Of a DNA stretch of 64,000 nt, positions 27,951 through 37,778 are shown piece by piece. Source of the stretch: Thermosynechococcaceae cyanobacterium Okahandja (GTDB lineage Bacteria; Cyanobacteriota; Cyanobacteriia; Thermosynechococcales; Thermosynechococcaceae); NCBI GenBank assembly GCA_041530395.1, contig CP136945.1, positions 558,001 to 622,000 on the forward strand. Direction: 5' to 3'. Every line of letters begins with the position of its first letter. The first letter of the stretch is position 1. The notes beneath the pieces are model-generated. The model did not search any database. It saw only the letters and a program-made list of their open reading frames with translations, and had not been told where the DNA came from. The position numbers were made by a program, and so were the translations under genes.

Positions 27951-28407
27951 CTCAAGTGGGGTGCGGGGAGCTATCAGCACCTAGGGACGCTGAGGAATGG
28001 AAACTGCCTGTCGAGGGTCTGTGACCTAGATAAGTGGCGTGGGGCAGGAATGCCCAATCCTGAGGTTGGGAAGCCCGTGCTGTACCCCCTAGCCCCCGCA
28101 CGCGGGGGTTGGAGGCAGCATCAGCCTCGGGAGAACGTCACTCGCAGCAGGTCACCACTTTAGCTAATCGGCGGGAAGCCCCGCGCTCTCCCGTTGGCGT
28201 AGCCTGCCCGAAGGGTTTAGGAAGCAAGCTACGATGCCCCCGTTGGCACAGCCTGTCCATAGGACAAAGTGGGCCTAGGACAATGCCTTCGGCACAGCGA
28301 AGCCGAGCGGCTCACTATAAAACGCGAAGGTCGAAAGGCTGGGGAAGCCCGCCCTCTGCGCGTTGGCGTAAGCCTGACGTAGGTACAGCGTGAGGGTCGG
28401 GAGCATG
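27951..28407. repeat. Gene-free block of hairpins and short repeats, probable relic of IS605-like ends
   Basis: 457 bases without a convincing gene. Three related copies of GGGAAGCCC followed by a GC-rich arm start at 28068, 28173 and 28342. Three copies of CGTTGGC(G/A)(T/C)-AGCCTG start at 28192, 28241 and 28361. A perfect hairpin CCCCCG-CACG-CGGGGG is at 28093-28108. Two copies of TCGGGAG(A/C)A(C/T)GTCAC, which look like IS200/IS605-type right ends, occur at about 28127-28141 and 28397-28411; the second ends on the rnj stop codon. The block is probably nested remains of tnpA/tnpB-less elements, or a structured RNA. Confidence 0.6.
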
Positions 28408-30162
28408 TCACGAGACTGCGAGGGAGGCGGTACTGCGGCGGCGGCGCACCCCTGTGGTGGCGGTGGGACTGCTCTCCACCTCAATGGGCTGTAACAGGAG
28501 TAAAACGGTGGCGTTGCCCTGTAGCTCGCGCCGCACCAGACGCACCAGTTCCCGCTCGAGATGGGCTTTCACCCCCGCCCAATCCACGTCGCCATTGCGA
28601 GCATACTCACTCCAGCGATCGCTGAGGGCTGTATCCACCGTTGCATGAACCCACGCCTGCCATGCGGGCGGCTCAATGGGGGTGACGACCCCCCGCAGGT
28701 GAACTTCAGGGGCTGCCTTGAGGGTGCCATCACTGCCCACAGCAACCGCCACGGTAATAATGCCCTCCTCGGCTAACTGTTGCCGCTCCTGTAATACATG
28801 GGCTTTCACCAAGCCACCCCGATCCATTAGCTCAATACCGGCGGGCACTTTATCTACCACCCGTAGGGAGTCACGGGTGAGTTCCACCACGTCACCGTTG
28901 TCAATAATCACCATATTTTCTGGGGGAATCCCCATACTCTGGGCGGTTTGGGAGTGCTTCACCAGCATCCGATGCTCACCGTGCACCGGCAAGAAGAACT
29001 TGGGCTTTGTCAGCGCCAGCATCAGTTTTTGATCCTCTTGGCAGGCATGACCGGAGACGTGAATGCCCTGCTCGCGGCCATAAATCACCTTAGCCCCCTG
29101 CATCATGAGGCGGTCAATCATGTTTACCACGGCAATGGTATTTCCCGGAATCGGATGAGCCGAGAGAATGACCGTATCCCCTTGGCGAATTTTAATTTTG
29201 TTGTGCTCCCCTTTAGAAATGCGGGTTAAGGCGGAGAGGGGTTCCCCTTGCGAGCCGGTGGTTAAGTACATCACCTGCTCATCGGGGTACTTGTGGATCA
29301 TGTGCAGCGGCACAAAGAGGTTATCGGGGCAGCGAATATAGCCCAACTGGCGGGCATGGGCAATCACGTTTAGCATCGAGCGGCCCAAGACCGAAACCAC
29401 CCGACCGTACTTTTGCGCCAGTTCCAAGGCCATGTTTAGGCGGTGGACCGAGGAGGCAAAGGTGGTAAAGATAATCCGACCCTCGGCTTGGCTAAAGGCG
29501 CGATCGAGGTTAGGAAACACCGATCGCTCCGAGGGGGTATGGCCAGGCACTTCTGAGTTTGTTGAATCGCTAATCAGGCAGAGCACCCCTTTTTCGCCGT
29601 GCTCGGCAAGACGTTGGATATCGAAGCACTCGCCGTCCACCGGCGTAAAGTCAAACTTAAAGTCGCCGGTGTGGATAATCACGCCAATGGGGGTGTGAAT
29701 CGCAACGGAGAAGCTATCAGCAATGGAGTGGGTATTGCGGATGTACTCCACTAGAAAGTTTTTGCCGAGACGCACCATGTCACGGGGACGCACGGTACGA
29801 ATTTCGGTGCGATCGGCAACCCCCGCCTCTTCCAGTTTGCCTTGTAGTAAGGCCATGGCAAGGCGCGGACCGTAAATCACCGGAATATCAAATTGCTTCA
29901 GGTGAAAGGCAATGCCACCGATGTGATCCTCGTGGCCGTGGGTGACAATCATCCCTTTAATTTTTTCGCGGTTTTGCCGCAGGTAGGTCATATCCGGCAG
30001 GACAATGTTGACCCCGTGCATCCCGTCGGTGGGGAAGGCTAAGCCCGCATCCAGCAAGATAATTTCATCGTTGAACTCAAATACACAGGTGTTTTTACCA
30101 ATTTCGTGTAACCCCCCTAAGGGAATAATTTTTAGGGCAGCATTAGTAGTGGATTGACTCAT
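28408..30162 (-). CDS. rnj: Ribonuclease J
   Basis: Metallo-beta-lactamase/beta-CASP ribonuclease with 5'-3' exo- and endonuclease activity, a main RNA-decay enzyme in cyanobacteria. Zinc motif THGHEDHIGG near residue 77; further metal His/Asp in HTGDFKFD near residue 165; beta-CASP GSQGEPLSAL near 365 and SGHACQEDQ, PVHGEHRML near 400-415. C-terminal domain from ~470. I chose ATG 30162 (584 residues, MSQSTTNAALKI) because AAGGAG lies four bases before it; an upstream in-frame start at 30183 lacks one. The TGA stop sits inside a repeat motif (GAGCATGTCAC) at the edge of the adjacent repeat block. Last gene of the sepF-proC-orf-dapA-rnj cluster. Confidence 0.96.
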   Translation of the reverse strand: MSQSTTNAALKIIPLGGLHEIGKNTCVFEFNDEIILLDAGLAFPTDGMHGVNIVLPDMTYLRQNREKIKGMIVTHGHEDHIGGIAFHLKQFDIPVIYGPRLAMALLQGKLEEAGVADRTEIRTVRPRDMVRLGKNFLVEYIRNTHSIADSFSVAIHTPIGVIIHTGDFKFDFTPVDGECFDIQRLAEHGEKGVLCLISDSTNSEVPGHTPSERSVFPNLDRAFSQAEGRIIFTTFASSVHRLNMALELAQKYGRVVSVLGRSMLNVIAHARQLGYIRCPDNLFVPLHMIHKYPDEQVMYLTTGSQGEPLSALTRISKGEHNKIKIRQGDTVILSAHPIPGNTIAVVNMIDRLMMQGAKVIYGREQGIHVSGHACQEDQKLMLALTKPKFFLPVHGEHRMLVKHSQTAQSMGIPPENMVIIDNGDVVELTRDSLRVVDKVPAGIELMDRGGLVKAHVLQERQQLAEEGIITVAVAVGSDGTLKAAPEVHLRGVVTPIEPPAWQAWVHATVDTALSDRWSEYARNGDVDWAGVKAHLERELVRLVRRELQGNATVLLLLQPIEVESSPTATTGVRRRRSTASLAVS

Positions 30163-30243
30163 AGGTCTCCTTAAATAAATCAAAGTGAACAGAAAACTCG
30201 TTAGCCGGAAATTCTTTTGAGGGTCGTTTGGTGTAGCACTAAA

Positions 30244-31134
30244 TCACTGCTTGAGCAAGCCCAATGCCCCTAAGACGGGCTTGATCTGGTTGAGTACACT
30301 CTCGTTGGCTGCCACTAGGGGCAGTCGCGGTTCCCCTACGTTCCATCCTTGCAGTGCCAGTGCTGCTTTGATGGGAATCGGATTCGTCGTCACAAACAAA
30401 ACCTTAAATAAGGGCAAAAGTTGGCAGTGCAGGGCAGTGGCAGTGGCAGTATCCCCCTGTACATAGGCGTGAATCATTTGCTGTAGCTGGTTTCCCACCA
30501 GATGACTGGCCACACTGACTACACCATAACCGCCAACGGCAAGTAAGGGCAAGGTGAGGGAATCATCACCGGAGTAGATGCGAAATGGCTCAGGTAACTG
30601 TGCCCGTAGGGTGCTGGCGTAGTCTAGGTTGCCGCTCGCTTCTTTGATGGCCACAATGTTGGGCAGTTCGGCGAGGCGCACTACGGTCTCCGGCAGTAGG
30701 TTTTGTCCGGTGCGACCCGGAATGTTGTAGAGCATCAGGGGAAAGTCGGGTACAGCGGTGGCGATCGCCCGGAAATGGGCATACAGTCCCTCTTGGGGCG
30801 GTTTGTTGTAGTAGGGCACAACGAGGAGGGCACCGTCTAACCCCAACTCGGCAGCTTTGGTGGTGGCGTGAATGGCTTCGCGGGTCGAATTTGACCCGGT
30901 GCCAGCAATGACTTTGGCTTGACCGGCCACCGCTTGCTGCACGGTTTGAAAGAGTTGAAATTCTTCCTCCCACGTGAGGGTGGGCGACTCACCGGTGGTA
31001 CCACACACCACCAGCGCATCAGAACCGTTGGCCACCAAGTGCCGCGCCAGATCGGCGGCTACATTGTAGGCGATCGCCCCATCGGCCCCAAAGGGGGTAA
31101 TCATAGCGGTAATGACACGACCAAAATCCATCAC
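30244..31134 (-). CDS. dapA: 4-hydroxy-tetrahydrodipicolinate synthase
   Basis: First committed step of lysine and diaminopimelate synthesis: condenses pyruvate with aspartate semialdehyde through a Schiff base. Catalytic Lys in VAIKEASGN near residue 168, Tyr in [12 protein letters not shown] near 140, and [14 protein letters not shown] near 45 with the Thr-Thr pair. 296 residues is normal. The start is either GTG (31134) or the next codon ATG (31131); AAAGGAAG fits the GTG slightly better. The TGA of the preceding gene overlaps this start, so translation is probably coupled. 81 bases separate it from rnj. Confidence 0.96.
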   Translation of the reverse strand: MMDFGRVITAMITPFGADGAIAYNVAADLARHLVANGSDALVVCGTTGESPTLTWEEEFQLFQTVQQAVAGQAKVIAGTGSNSTREAIHATTKAAELGLDGALLVVPYYNKPPQEGLYAHFRAIATAVPDFPLMLYNIPGRTGQNLLPETVVRLAELPNIVAIKEASGNLDYASTLRAQLPEPFRIYSGDDSLTLPLLAVGGYGVVSVASHLVGNQLQQMIHAYVQGDTATATALHCQLLPLFKVLFVTTNPIPIKAALALQGWNVGEPRLPLVAANESVLNQIKPVLGALGLLKQ

Positions 31135-31619
31135 TGACGCTCTTCCTTTGCGCCTTGGGACAACTCTTGCGCTAACGCCTGCCGCAATTGCTTAATGGTA
31201 CGGGAGCGACTGTACAGACGCAGGCGATCGCTCAGGGGTTCTAAGACAATCGTGCCGTAGAACCACGTTTGCCAGAAGGCCGGACGGTAGATTTGCACCT
31301 GCCCATGACGTTCGGCAAGGACATAGCCATGGGTCGTCAGCCATGCCTGCAACTGCGGTGGCACCTGCCGTGGATTTGCTAAGGGCAACGCCAGCGTGGT
31401 GGTGTGGTTCCAGTAGGCAGCAATAACACCGACCACTACGCCGACCGCCAACCCCCACCGGTAGGGAAAGGGAGACAGGAGGCTCCAGTGGAACACCTGA
31501 CTGGTGGTAAAGGCGGTAATGGCCGTCGCCCAAGCGAAATAGTAAATAAACACCACCTTGACATCTAAGCCTTCAATGGCCGGAGGATCAGAGTCGGGGG
31601 TCGCGTGGGGCTTGGTCAT
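31131..31619 (-). CDS. Hypothetical two-helix membrane protein, 162 aa
   Basis: Not recognised at family level. After a polar start, two hydrophobic segments follow: [19 protein letters not shown] (~23-41) and [16 protein letters not shown] (~53-68). A soluble domain of ~90 residues ends in a basic helix ([18 protein letters not shown]) and contains [21 protein letters not shown], reminiscent of photosystem-assembly or membrane-protein helper families, with no firm match. ATG 31619 was chosen since the longer GTG start would overlap proC. It begins 7 bases after proC and overlaps the dapA start, so it is translated within that operon. Confidence 0.72.
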   Translation of the reverse strand: MTKPHATPDSDPPAIEGLDVKVVFIYYFAWATAITAFTTSQVFHWSLLSPFPYRWGLAVGVVVGVIAAYWNHTTTLALPLANPRQVPPQLQAWLTTHGYVLAERHGQVQIYRPAFWQTWFYGTIVLEPLSDRLRLYSRSRTIKQLRQALAQELSQGAKEERQ

Positions 31620-31626
31620 AGGCGGT

Positions 31627-32451
31627 TTAGTTGAGGGCTTGGGCACGCTGATAGGCTGCTTTTACGGTTTGTATTAAGGTTCCACGCACTCCAGCCGCTT
31701 CTAGCACTTCAATCCCCGCAATGGTGGTACCCGCCGGGCTGGTTACGGCATCCTTAAGCTGGGCTGGATGGAGCTTACGCTCTTCGAGGAGTTGCACCGT
31801 GCCTGCTATTGTGCCATAAACCAGAGCCTGTGTCAGCGATCGCGACAGACCCACCGCCACCCCCGCATCACACAGGGCTTCGATCATGAGGGCAATAAAG
31901 GCCGGCCCTGACCCCGACAGCGCCGTGACCGCATCCATTTGGCTTTCGTTGAGCAGCACCACTTGCCCGAGAACGCCGAGCAGAGCCTGCACCGCACTCA
32001 CTTCCGCCTCCAGAGCAGCACTATCGCTGGCCAAGGCAATCACGCCCGCCCCCACTTGGGCAGGGGTGTTAGGCATGGCGCGAAAAATGAGCCGCTGGGG
32101 AAATAGCCGCCGCAGCCGTGGACTGGCAATACCCGCCATGATCGAGATCAGGGTTCCGGGCTGCTGCACTACCGGCGTATCGGCTAACTCCGACTCAATA
32201 TCCGTAAACACTTGGGGCTTGACGGCCACCATGAGCGTTTTGGCAGCGGCCACGTCAACATTACTGGCCACCGTGACTCCGTACGTGGCCTGCAGGTAGG
32301 CCTGCCGCTCCGGCGATCGCGCCGAGACAATGATTCGCTCAGCCCCGTAACCATTGGCCAAGAGCCGCGATAGCATTGCTTCTGCCATTCGGCCACAGCC
32401 AAGGATACCGAGGGGGTAGGAACTAGGCACTACGGGGCTGTGAGTCAACAT
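31627..32451 (-). CDS. proC: Pyrroline-5-carboxylate reductase
   Basis: Last step of proline synthesis, NAD(P)H-dependent. The N-terminal Rossmann motif is [20 protein letters not shown]; substrate and cofactor loops include [16 protein letters not shown] near residue 120, [17 protein letters not shown] near 163, and the family signature [24 protein letters not shown] near residue 229. 274 residues from ATG 32451; a longer in-frame reading reaches 32496 but would extend the N-terminus well past the family. The start lies 29 bases inside the end of sepF, so the two genes overlap. sepF-proC adjacency is common in bacteria. Confidence 0.95.
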   Translation of the reverse strand: MLTHSPVVPSSYPLGILGCGRMAEAMLSRLLANGYGAERIIVSARSPERQAYLQATYGVTVASNVDVAAAKTLMVAVKPQVFTDIESELADTPVVQQPGTLISIMAGIASPRLRRLFPQRLIFRAMPNTPAQVGAGVIALASDSAALEAEVSAVQALLGVLGQVVLLNESQMDAVTALSGSGPAFIALMIEALCDAGVAVGLSRSLTQALVYGTIAGTVQLLEERKLHPAQLKDAVTSPAGTTIAGIEVLEAAGVRGTLIQTVKAAYQRAQALN

Positions 32452-32980
32452 CCCAAGGGGAAGAAACGGAGGGTGTTGCTGGCCGTACCCCACCAACTTG
32501 GGTACTCACTTGGACACAACTGGGGGTAAACAGAAAAATACTTTCGCCAATCCGTTCCTGATGACCGTCAATGGTAAAGGTAGCACCGGCCACAAAATCC
32601 ACCGAACGCTGCGCTTGATCGGTTTCCATCAACGTCAGGTTGAGTACCACCGACTTGCGCTCCTTCAGAGCCTTGATCACCTCTGGCATTTCGCTAAAGC
32701 TGCGGGGCTGCATGACAATCACCTCAGCAACGGCACCCCACCAACGACCGGCGTTGGGCATACCAATTACGTTAGACCCCGTTGCGGTTGAGCTTGGGGC
32801 AGCGGCAGACGGAGATTCAAAACCGTAGCCCAAGGTTGGGCGCGACATTGACGCTGACTCGGTTTGCGAATCTAAGGTTACGGTACCGGTGCCCGTGGTA
32901 ACTGAGGAGTCTGGATATTCCTCCTCATAGACTTCACCCTCTGGCGCCAGACCCATGAGGTCACGTAGTTTGCCCAGCAT
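32423..32980 (-). CDS. sepF: Cell division protein SepF (Cdv2)
   Basis: FtsZ-interacting membrane-tethering protein required for division in cyanobacteria. N-terminal [16 protein letters not shown] is the amphipathic membrane-binding segment; a variable linker follows, and the C-terminal SepF core starts near residue 85: [54 protein letters not shown], with [11 protein letters not shown]. 185 residues. The tail overlaps the proC start by 29 bases. It is the first gene of the minus-strand sepF-proC-orf-dapA-rnj cluster; its promoter must lie in the adjacent 336-base gap. Confidence 0.95.
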   Translation of the reverse strand: MLGKLRDLMGLAPEGEVYEEEYPDSSVTTGTGTVTLDSQTESASMSRPTLGYGFESPSAAAPSSTATGSNVIGMPNAGRWWGAVAEVIVMQPRSFSEMPEVIKALKERKSVVLNLTLMETDQAQRSVDFVAGATFTIDGHQERIGESIFLFTPSCVQVSTQVGGVRPATPSVSSPWDVDSQPRSA

Positions 32981-33316
32981 AATGACTCACCGTTGCTCCC
33001 AATAAATTTATGAGTTCATAAAATACAATAGCTCTGCTTTGCGAATGTCAGGCCAAGGTCAGACTGTTGCACAGGGCAATGTCCAGATCTGAATATCTGA
33101 ATATTGTGTTTCAACACCCAAATATGCGTGGCACATTGCCGTTTTATGCACGAACGCCCCAAGCGCATTCTGAGCTAAAACAAGAGGGAACTTAAGCCGA
33201 TATTTTACATCAAAGCCGGATAAAAACACCGATTCGGCCTAAAGTCTCCCGCTTTTGCATGGCTTTGTCAAGGGTGACGTTCATAAGTTTTGTATGTTTC
33301 GGCCACCAGCAAAATT
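32981..33316. other. Intergenic region upstream of sepF
   Basis: 336 bases without a gene between the histidine kinase 3' end and the sepF ATG. It is AT-richer than its surroundings around 33000-33040 and 33240-33316, consistent with sepF promoter DNA read on the minus strand (GGGAGCAACGGTGAGTC precedes the ATG). I see no tRNA, no long inverted repeat and no T-run terminator behind the kinase. Confidence 0.5.
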
Positions 33317-35497
33317 TTATGTTCCTGCCAGTGGCAAGCTAAACCAAAAGCACGCGCCGGTGTGAGGGCTACTGTCAACACCAATTTCGCCGCCATGGGC
33401 AGCAATAATTTGCCGACACAGGTACAGCCCTAGGCCAATGCCGGTGCGGTGGTGTGCTTGCGTCCCCCGATAGTAGAGGTCAAATAGATGGGGGCGTTGT
33501 TCCGGCTGAATGCCAACCCCGTTATCGGCAACGGTGCAGTAGAGCATCCCATCCTTGGCGATCGCCCCCAAGCGCAGGGTCAACCCCGGGCGGTTATGCT
33601 TCAGCGCATTTGTAATCAAGTTTTCATAGACGCGGCGCAGGTGCTCGGCATCGGCCTTCACCCATGGCAGGGTAGGACTGACCTGTTGCTGAACATGGGT
33701 ATTATTCTTGGTTAAAAGGGGCTGTAAATCCGCCAATACCTGCTCGAGCAGAGCCGCTAGAGAGATGGGGCGGCACTCTAGGGGCAGTGACTGCTCTTGG
33801 TCTAGGTGGATGTGCAAGAGTGTGTCCACGAGGTTGAGTTGCCGCTGTTGGCTTTGGTGAATGCGCTCGAGGGTGGTGCGGGGCACCGTAATACTATCGC
33901 CGGTCTGGTCTTGGAGCAAATGATTGAGCACCATCATTGTGCCCATCACGGGGGTGCGCAAGTCATGGGAGACGGCGTGTAAAAACACGTCTTTGAGGTG
34001 GTTGAGTTCCTCGAGTTCCCGCATCTTTTGCTGCAATTGTTCGGTGCGCTCGGCCACTTGGTACTCTAAGTTGGCGTTCAAGGCCGCCAGTTGTTGATAG
34101 AGTTCTGCCTGCTGTAGGGCGATCGCCACCTGGGTGGCCAGTTGTTCCAGAAATTGCTGTTCGTGGGGTTCCCACTGCCGTGGCTCCCGACACTGGTGGA
34201 TTCCCAACAGCACGCGATCGCCAAAATAATCCTGCTGAATGGGCACCAAAAGACAGGCCCGGATATGATACTGGCGATACAGGTCCCTGAGGGCAGGATC
34301 ATCCTCGGGCAGGGGCTGGCAGGACATGGACTGGCTGGTATGCAGCAGCCGGGTGCGGTAGTGGGCATTCTGGAGCAGCGCCTCTAAATTGGTCTGCCAC
34401 TCCGGTGTCATTGCCGCTGCCACAATGCGAATTTGGCCAGAACTCAGGTTGAGACAGGCAATAAAGACGCGATCGCTCTCTAGGTAGCGGCGTACCTCCA
34501 GCACCGTTGTACTTAAAATATCCGGTAGCTCAAGGGTTTGGCGGATGCGCAGGGCAATTTCCGCAAGCAGTTGTTGCCGTTGCGCCGCCAGTTGCACACT
34601 CTGCTCCGCCATTTTCCGTTGGGTAATATCCCGCACCCCCACCACCCGCGCCCAGCGCCCTTGATAGGTAATGGATTTACCCTGAACCTCAACAATGCGG
34701 GTTTCGCCGTTTTTGTGCAGCGCCAGGGCCTCAAAGGGTTGGTCAAGGGGCTGGCGAATCCGCGCCAAAATGAGTTGCTGGGACTCGGGATGGGTAAGCA
34801 CTAAAACCGACTGCCCCACTAACTCGGCACGGGTATAGCCAAACAGTTGCTCCGCCGCCGCGTTGACATCCACAATTTGCCCCTGTTCGTGGATAATTAC
34901 CGCCTCTGAGGTGGCCTGAAAAAAACTCGCTAGGCGAGCCTCACTTTGCTCGAGGGCAACAAGGGCACGATGGCGATCGCGGCTTTCAATCGCCAAGGAC
35001 ACTAAATCCGCTAAGGAGGCGGCAAACTGCTCCTCGGCCACGGTCCAATGGCGTGCAGGGCCAATATGTTCATGGCAGAGAATGCCCACCATCTGCCCCT
35101 CTACCCAGATGGGCACATCCAACAAAGACGTAATGCCCAAGGGTTCCAAGTATCCTTGGCGAAACTCCCGAGTGCGGGGATCACGCCAAGCATCATCGGC
35201 GGTAATGGTGCGCTCCTGTTGCAGCGCTGCGAAATACTGGGGGTAGTCCGCTGCCGCTAGGGTTGCCCCTGCCGACCGCGGCTGGCCACTTTGGTGAAAC
35301 AACTGCACACACTCAATCTGTTGGCGATCGCCACTGTAGAGCCACAGGCTGACCCGCTCCACCTTCAGGCTACGGGCACTGGTACTGAGCACGTCCCGCA
35401 CCACCGCCTCAAAGCCATCTTCCCGACACTGCTGCCGCTGGGCAAGCTCCACTAAAATGCGGTTGAGGCTTTGCAGTTGCTCTAGATCCTTGCTCAT
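33317..35497 (-). CDS. GAF-PAS-GAF sensor histidine kinase
   Basis: Soluble 726-residue kinase. Domains by eye: GAF at ~15-165 (LLDVPIWVEGQMVGILCHEH), PAS at ~180-300 (SEAVIIHEQGQIVDVNAAAEQLFGYTRAELVGQ), second GAF at ~315-470 (RACLLVPIQQDYFGDRVLLGIHQC), a coiled segment, then HisKA with the phospho-accepting His near residue 510 (FLHAVSHDLRTPVMG). The HATPase domain shows N box YENLITNALKHN, G1 VADNGVGI and G2 TGIGLGLYLCRQI. No transmembrane segment. The GAF domains lack the Cys of bilin-binding phytochromes at a recognisable place. No response regulator is adjacent; msrB ends 17 bases before its start. Confidence 0.93.
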   Translation of the reverse strand: MSKDLEQLQSLNRILVELAQRQQCREDGFEAVVRDVLSTSARSLKVERVSLWLYSGDRQQIECVQLFHQSGQPRSAGATLAAADYPQYFAALQQERTITADDAWRDPRTREFRQGYLEPLGITSLLDVPIWVEGQMVGILCHEHIGPARHWTVAEEQFAASLADLVSLAIESRDRHRALVALEQSEARLASFFQATSEAVIIHEQGQIVDVNAAAEQLFGYTRAELVGQSVLVLTHPESQQLILARIRQPLDQPFEALALHKNGETRIVEVQGKSITYQGRWARVVGVRDITQRKMAEQSVQLAAQRQQLLAEIALRIRQTLELPDILSTTVLEVRRYLESDRVFIACLNLSSGQIRIVAAAMTPEWQTNLEALLQNAHYRTRLLHTSQSMSCQPLPEDDPALRDLYRQYHIRACLLVPIQQDYFGDRVLLGIHQCREPRQWEPHEQQFLEQLATQVAIALQQAELYQQLAALNANLEYQVAERTEQLQQKMRELEELNHLKDVFLHAVSHDLRTPVMGTMMVLNHLLQDQTGDSITVPRTTLERIHQSQQRQLNLVDTLLHIHLDQEQSLPLECRPISLAALLEQVLADLQPLLTKNNTHVQQQVSPTLPWVKADAEHLRRVYENLITNALKHNRPGLTLRLGAIAKDGMLYCTVADNGVGIQPEQRPHLFDLYYRGTQAHHRTGIGLGLYLCRQIIAAHGGEIGVDSSPHTGACFWFSLPLAGT

Positions 35498-35514
35498 GGG
35501 GGCAACCGCAGGCC

Positions 35515-35925
35515 CTAGCTAGGAGCCGTAGCAGATTCGGCAATAAACTCGAGGGCAACGGAATTAATACAGTAACGGAGTCCGGTGGGGGGTGGGCCAT
35601 CCTCAAACACATGCCCTAGGTGAGCATCACAGGTATCGCACAGGACCTCCGTGCGCACCATACCGTGAGATAGATCCCGCTCCATACGGATGAGTTTGGG
35701 ATCGATGGGCTGCCAAAAGCTGGGCCAACCACTGCCCGAATCGTACTTCGTCTCCGAGCGGAAGAGGGGAGTGCCGCAGCACACACAGCGGTACAGCCCG
35801 GGCTGCTTGTTGTTCCAATAGCAACCGGTAAAGGCGCGTTCCGTCCCTTTTTGGCGGGTAACGTAAAATTGCTCAGGGGTAAGCTGAGCCTGCCATTCCG
35901 CATCAGTTTTGATGACCTTGGCCAT
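35515..35925 (-). CDS. msrB: Peptide-methionine (R)-S-oxide reductase
   Basis: Reduces methionine-R-sulfoxide in damaged proteins with thioredoxin. 136 residues from ATG 35925, chosen because GAGGA lies five bases before it. Zinc-binding pairs CVCCGTPLF (~49-52) and [12 protein letters not shown] (~97-100); [13 protein letters not shown] and the catalytic Cys in [12 protein letters not shown] near residue 120. No signal peptide, so cytosolic. The stop is 17 bases before the histidine kinase start on the same strand. Confidence 0.96.
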   Translation of the reverse strand: MAKVIKTDAEWQAQLTPEQFYVTRQKGTERAFTGCYWNNKQPGLYRCVCCGTPLFRSETKYDSGSGWPSFWQPIDPKLIRMERDLSHGMVRTEVLCDTCDAHLGHVFEDGPPPTGLRYCINSVALEFIAESATAPS

Positions 35926-36102
35926 TGCGTCCTCGTTAACCATTCAATTCATCTAAGCCTCCTCTCTAGCATAGTCAGTCAGCGAGTCCCCGTCGAGGAA
36001 CCCCATAGGCGAGGCAGCCCCCACGCCATGGCCAAGAACTTTGCCAAAGGTTCCCTGCCAAGGGGAAAATGTAAGGGCAATCCTGCCGCTTTTCTTTAAG
36101 TT

Positions 36103-37497
36103 ATGCCCGTTTCGCTGCCCCCCACGTTTGACCTATGGTCTGAGCATGAGTTTCATACCCATGTCAGTGGTGTGATTGCGGCGGCAGTCCAAGCGGGATG
36201 CCCCTTCTTTAGCCTTGGCACCGCCTTACCCCCTATTGATCCCCTGCGGCTCATGGCCGTATTGATGCAGGTCAGTGACCAGCCGGATCATTTCTACCTT
36301 GAGCAACCCCACGCGGGCGATAGCGTGGCGGCCTGTGGGCGCGTCGTCGCTGCGGTGGCCTCCGGCAAGCGGCGCTTTCAAGAGCTACAACGGTTTTGTG
36401 AGCACACGCTTGGCCGCATCTGGACAACGGCACCCGCGGAACCCCGGGTTTTTTGCCAGTTTGCCTTTGGGGATGGCGCTACCACCACCCTGAATCGAGC
36501 CTTTTTACCCCGTTGGCAAATTATTCAACGCCACGGCCAAGCCGTCCTGACCCTAAACGGTCGCTGCGATACGGTGAATTCCCCTGAAGTGGCGCTCTGG
36601 GAAGATTGGCAACTGCTGTGGCGCGCCGTGGCCAGTGTGCTGGAGTCTCCCCCGGTGTGCCCCCCCCCCTTGGCGATCGCCCTCCCCGGCTTAGCGGACC
36701 AATCGCGAGCCTTCATGGCCGGAGTTAACCGTGCCCTCGAGCTTTTAGAGGAAGGGCGGCTAGAAAAACTGGTGCTGGCCTGTACTACCACCGTTGAGCA
36801 GCCCACCGGCTTTAATTGGCTTGGCACCCTGCACAACTTGCGGCAGCAGTACCACAACTGCTACGTCTTTAGTGTTGGCCAACATTGGCAGGATGTCTTT
36901 TTGGGAGCCAGCCCAGAACGGTTGGTAAGGATTGAGAATGGCCTGCTTTGGGCAGATGCCTTGGCGGGATCCCGCCCCCGCGGCCAAACGGATCACGAGG
37001 ATCAACGCCTGCGCCAAGGACTGTACCACAGCCCGAAGGAGCGCCACGAGCACCACGTGATTGTTGAGTTTCTCTGCCAAACCCTTTACCAGTTGGGCAT
37101 GACCTGTGAATTCCCCTCAGAGCCACGTATTCTGGAACTCAGCAATATTCAACACCTGCAAACCCTCATTCAGGCTCGGATGGGTCAACCCACCCATATT
37201 TTGGATATTGTGGCAGCACTGCACCCCACACCCGCCGTTGCTGGCTATCCCCGCGCCGTTGCCCGAGAGTGGCTCAGTCATTTAGAACAGTTTGACCGCA
37301 ATGGCTATGCCGCCCCCTTGGGTTGGGTGACTCCGCAGGGGGAAGGCGAGTTTATTGTTGGCATTCGCTCGGCTCACCTACAGGGACAGCGCGCCCACCT
37401 CTTTGCCGGTGCAGGCATTGTGCAGGGTTCTCAGCCTGAGCGCGAGTGGCAGGAAATTCTCCTGAAACTACAGGCCATGGTATCCGCCCTTGCTTAG
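36103..37497 (+). CDS. menF: Isochorismate synthase
   Basis: Chorismate-binding enzyme making isochorismate for phylloquinone (vitamin K1), the photosystem I quinone. 464 residues. Core motifs: FMAGVNRALELLEEGRLEKLVLA with the general-base Lys near residue 226, ASPERLVRIENGLLWADALAGSRPRG, KERHEHHVIVEFLCQTL, and GFFAGAGIVxGS-type RAHLFAGAGIVQGSQPEREW at the end. The pattern TPAVAGYPRAVA is typical of MenF/EntC and distinguishes it from anthranilate synthase. Stop codon interlocks with that of the convergent 94-residue gene (TTAG). menI, another phylloquinone gene, is at 48.1 kb. Confidence 0.92.
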   Translation: MPVSLPPTFDLWSEHEFHTHVSGVIAAAVQAGCPFFSLGTALPPIDPLRLMAVLMQVSDQPDHFYLEQPHAGDSVAACGRVVAAVASGKRRFQELQRFCEHTLGRIWTTAPAEPRVFCQFAFGDGATTTLNRAFLPRWQIIQRHGQAVLTLNGRCDTVNSPEVALWEDWQLLWRAVASVLESPPVCPPPLAIALPGLADQSRAFMAGVNRALELLEEGRLEKLVLACTTTVEQPTGFNWLGTLHNLRQQYHNCYVFSVGQHWQDVFLGASPERLVRIENGLLWADALAGSRPRGQTDHEDQRLRQGLYHSPKERHEHHVIVEFLCQTLYQLGMTCEFPSEPRILELSNIQHLQTLIQARMGQPTHILDIVAALHPTPAVAGYPRAVAREWLSHLEQFDRNGYAAPLGWVTPQGEGEFIVGIRSAHLQGQRAHLFAGAGIVQGSQPEREWQEILLKLQAMVSALA

Positions 37498-37778
37498 CGG
37501 TGGGGGGGCTGCTTTTTACTCATCGTTAACATTGGCAGGGGTCGTGAGGACTGGGGGGGAAGAGCGTACTGAGCCACTTTTTCCGGTAAGGGGCGCTGCC
37601 GCTGGAACTGCAACCAACGGTACACTAGCCCACTGCCCACCAAACCCAACCCGACAATCAGCAGGCCACTGTATCCCCCGACACCCCCCATCACCGAGTC
37701 CACACTGCCCATCACCAGCAGAAAGGCAGAAAGGGGTTCCTTGCGATAGGCGGTACGCAGAAAACGCGGATGAATCAT
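37494..37778 (-). CDS. Hypothetical small membrane protein, 94 aa
   Basis: Not recognised. One long or two short hydrophobic segments: ~14-30 (LSAFLLVMGSVDSVMGG) and ~34-52 (YSGLLIVGLGLVGSGLVYRW), then a polar tail (QFQRQRPLPEKVAQYALPPQ). The opening MIHPRFLRTAYRKEP is basic, suggesting a cytoplasmic N-terminus. It shares its stop with menF (four-base interlock). Next upstream on the same strand is a 200-base gap and then petH, so it may have its own promoter. Confidence 0.65.
   Translation of the reverse strand: MIHPRFLRTAYRKEPLSAFLLVMGSVDSVMGGVGGYSGLLIVGLGLVGSGLVYRWLQFQRQRPLPEKVAQYALPPQSSRPLPMLTMSKKQPPHR

Noticed and set aside
28109-28411. Short open frames inside the repeat block on both strands
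   Set aside because: They consist of repeat units translated, lack ribosome sites and resemble no protein family.
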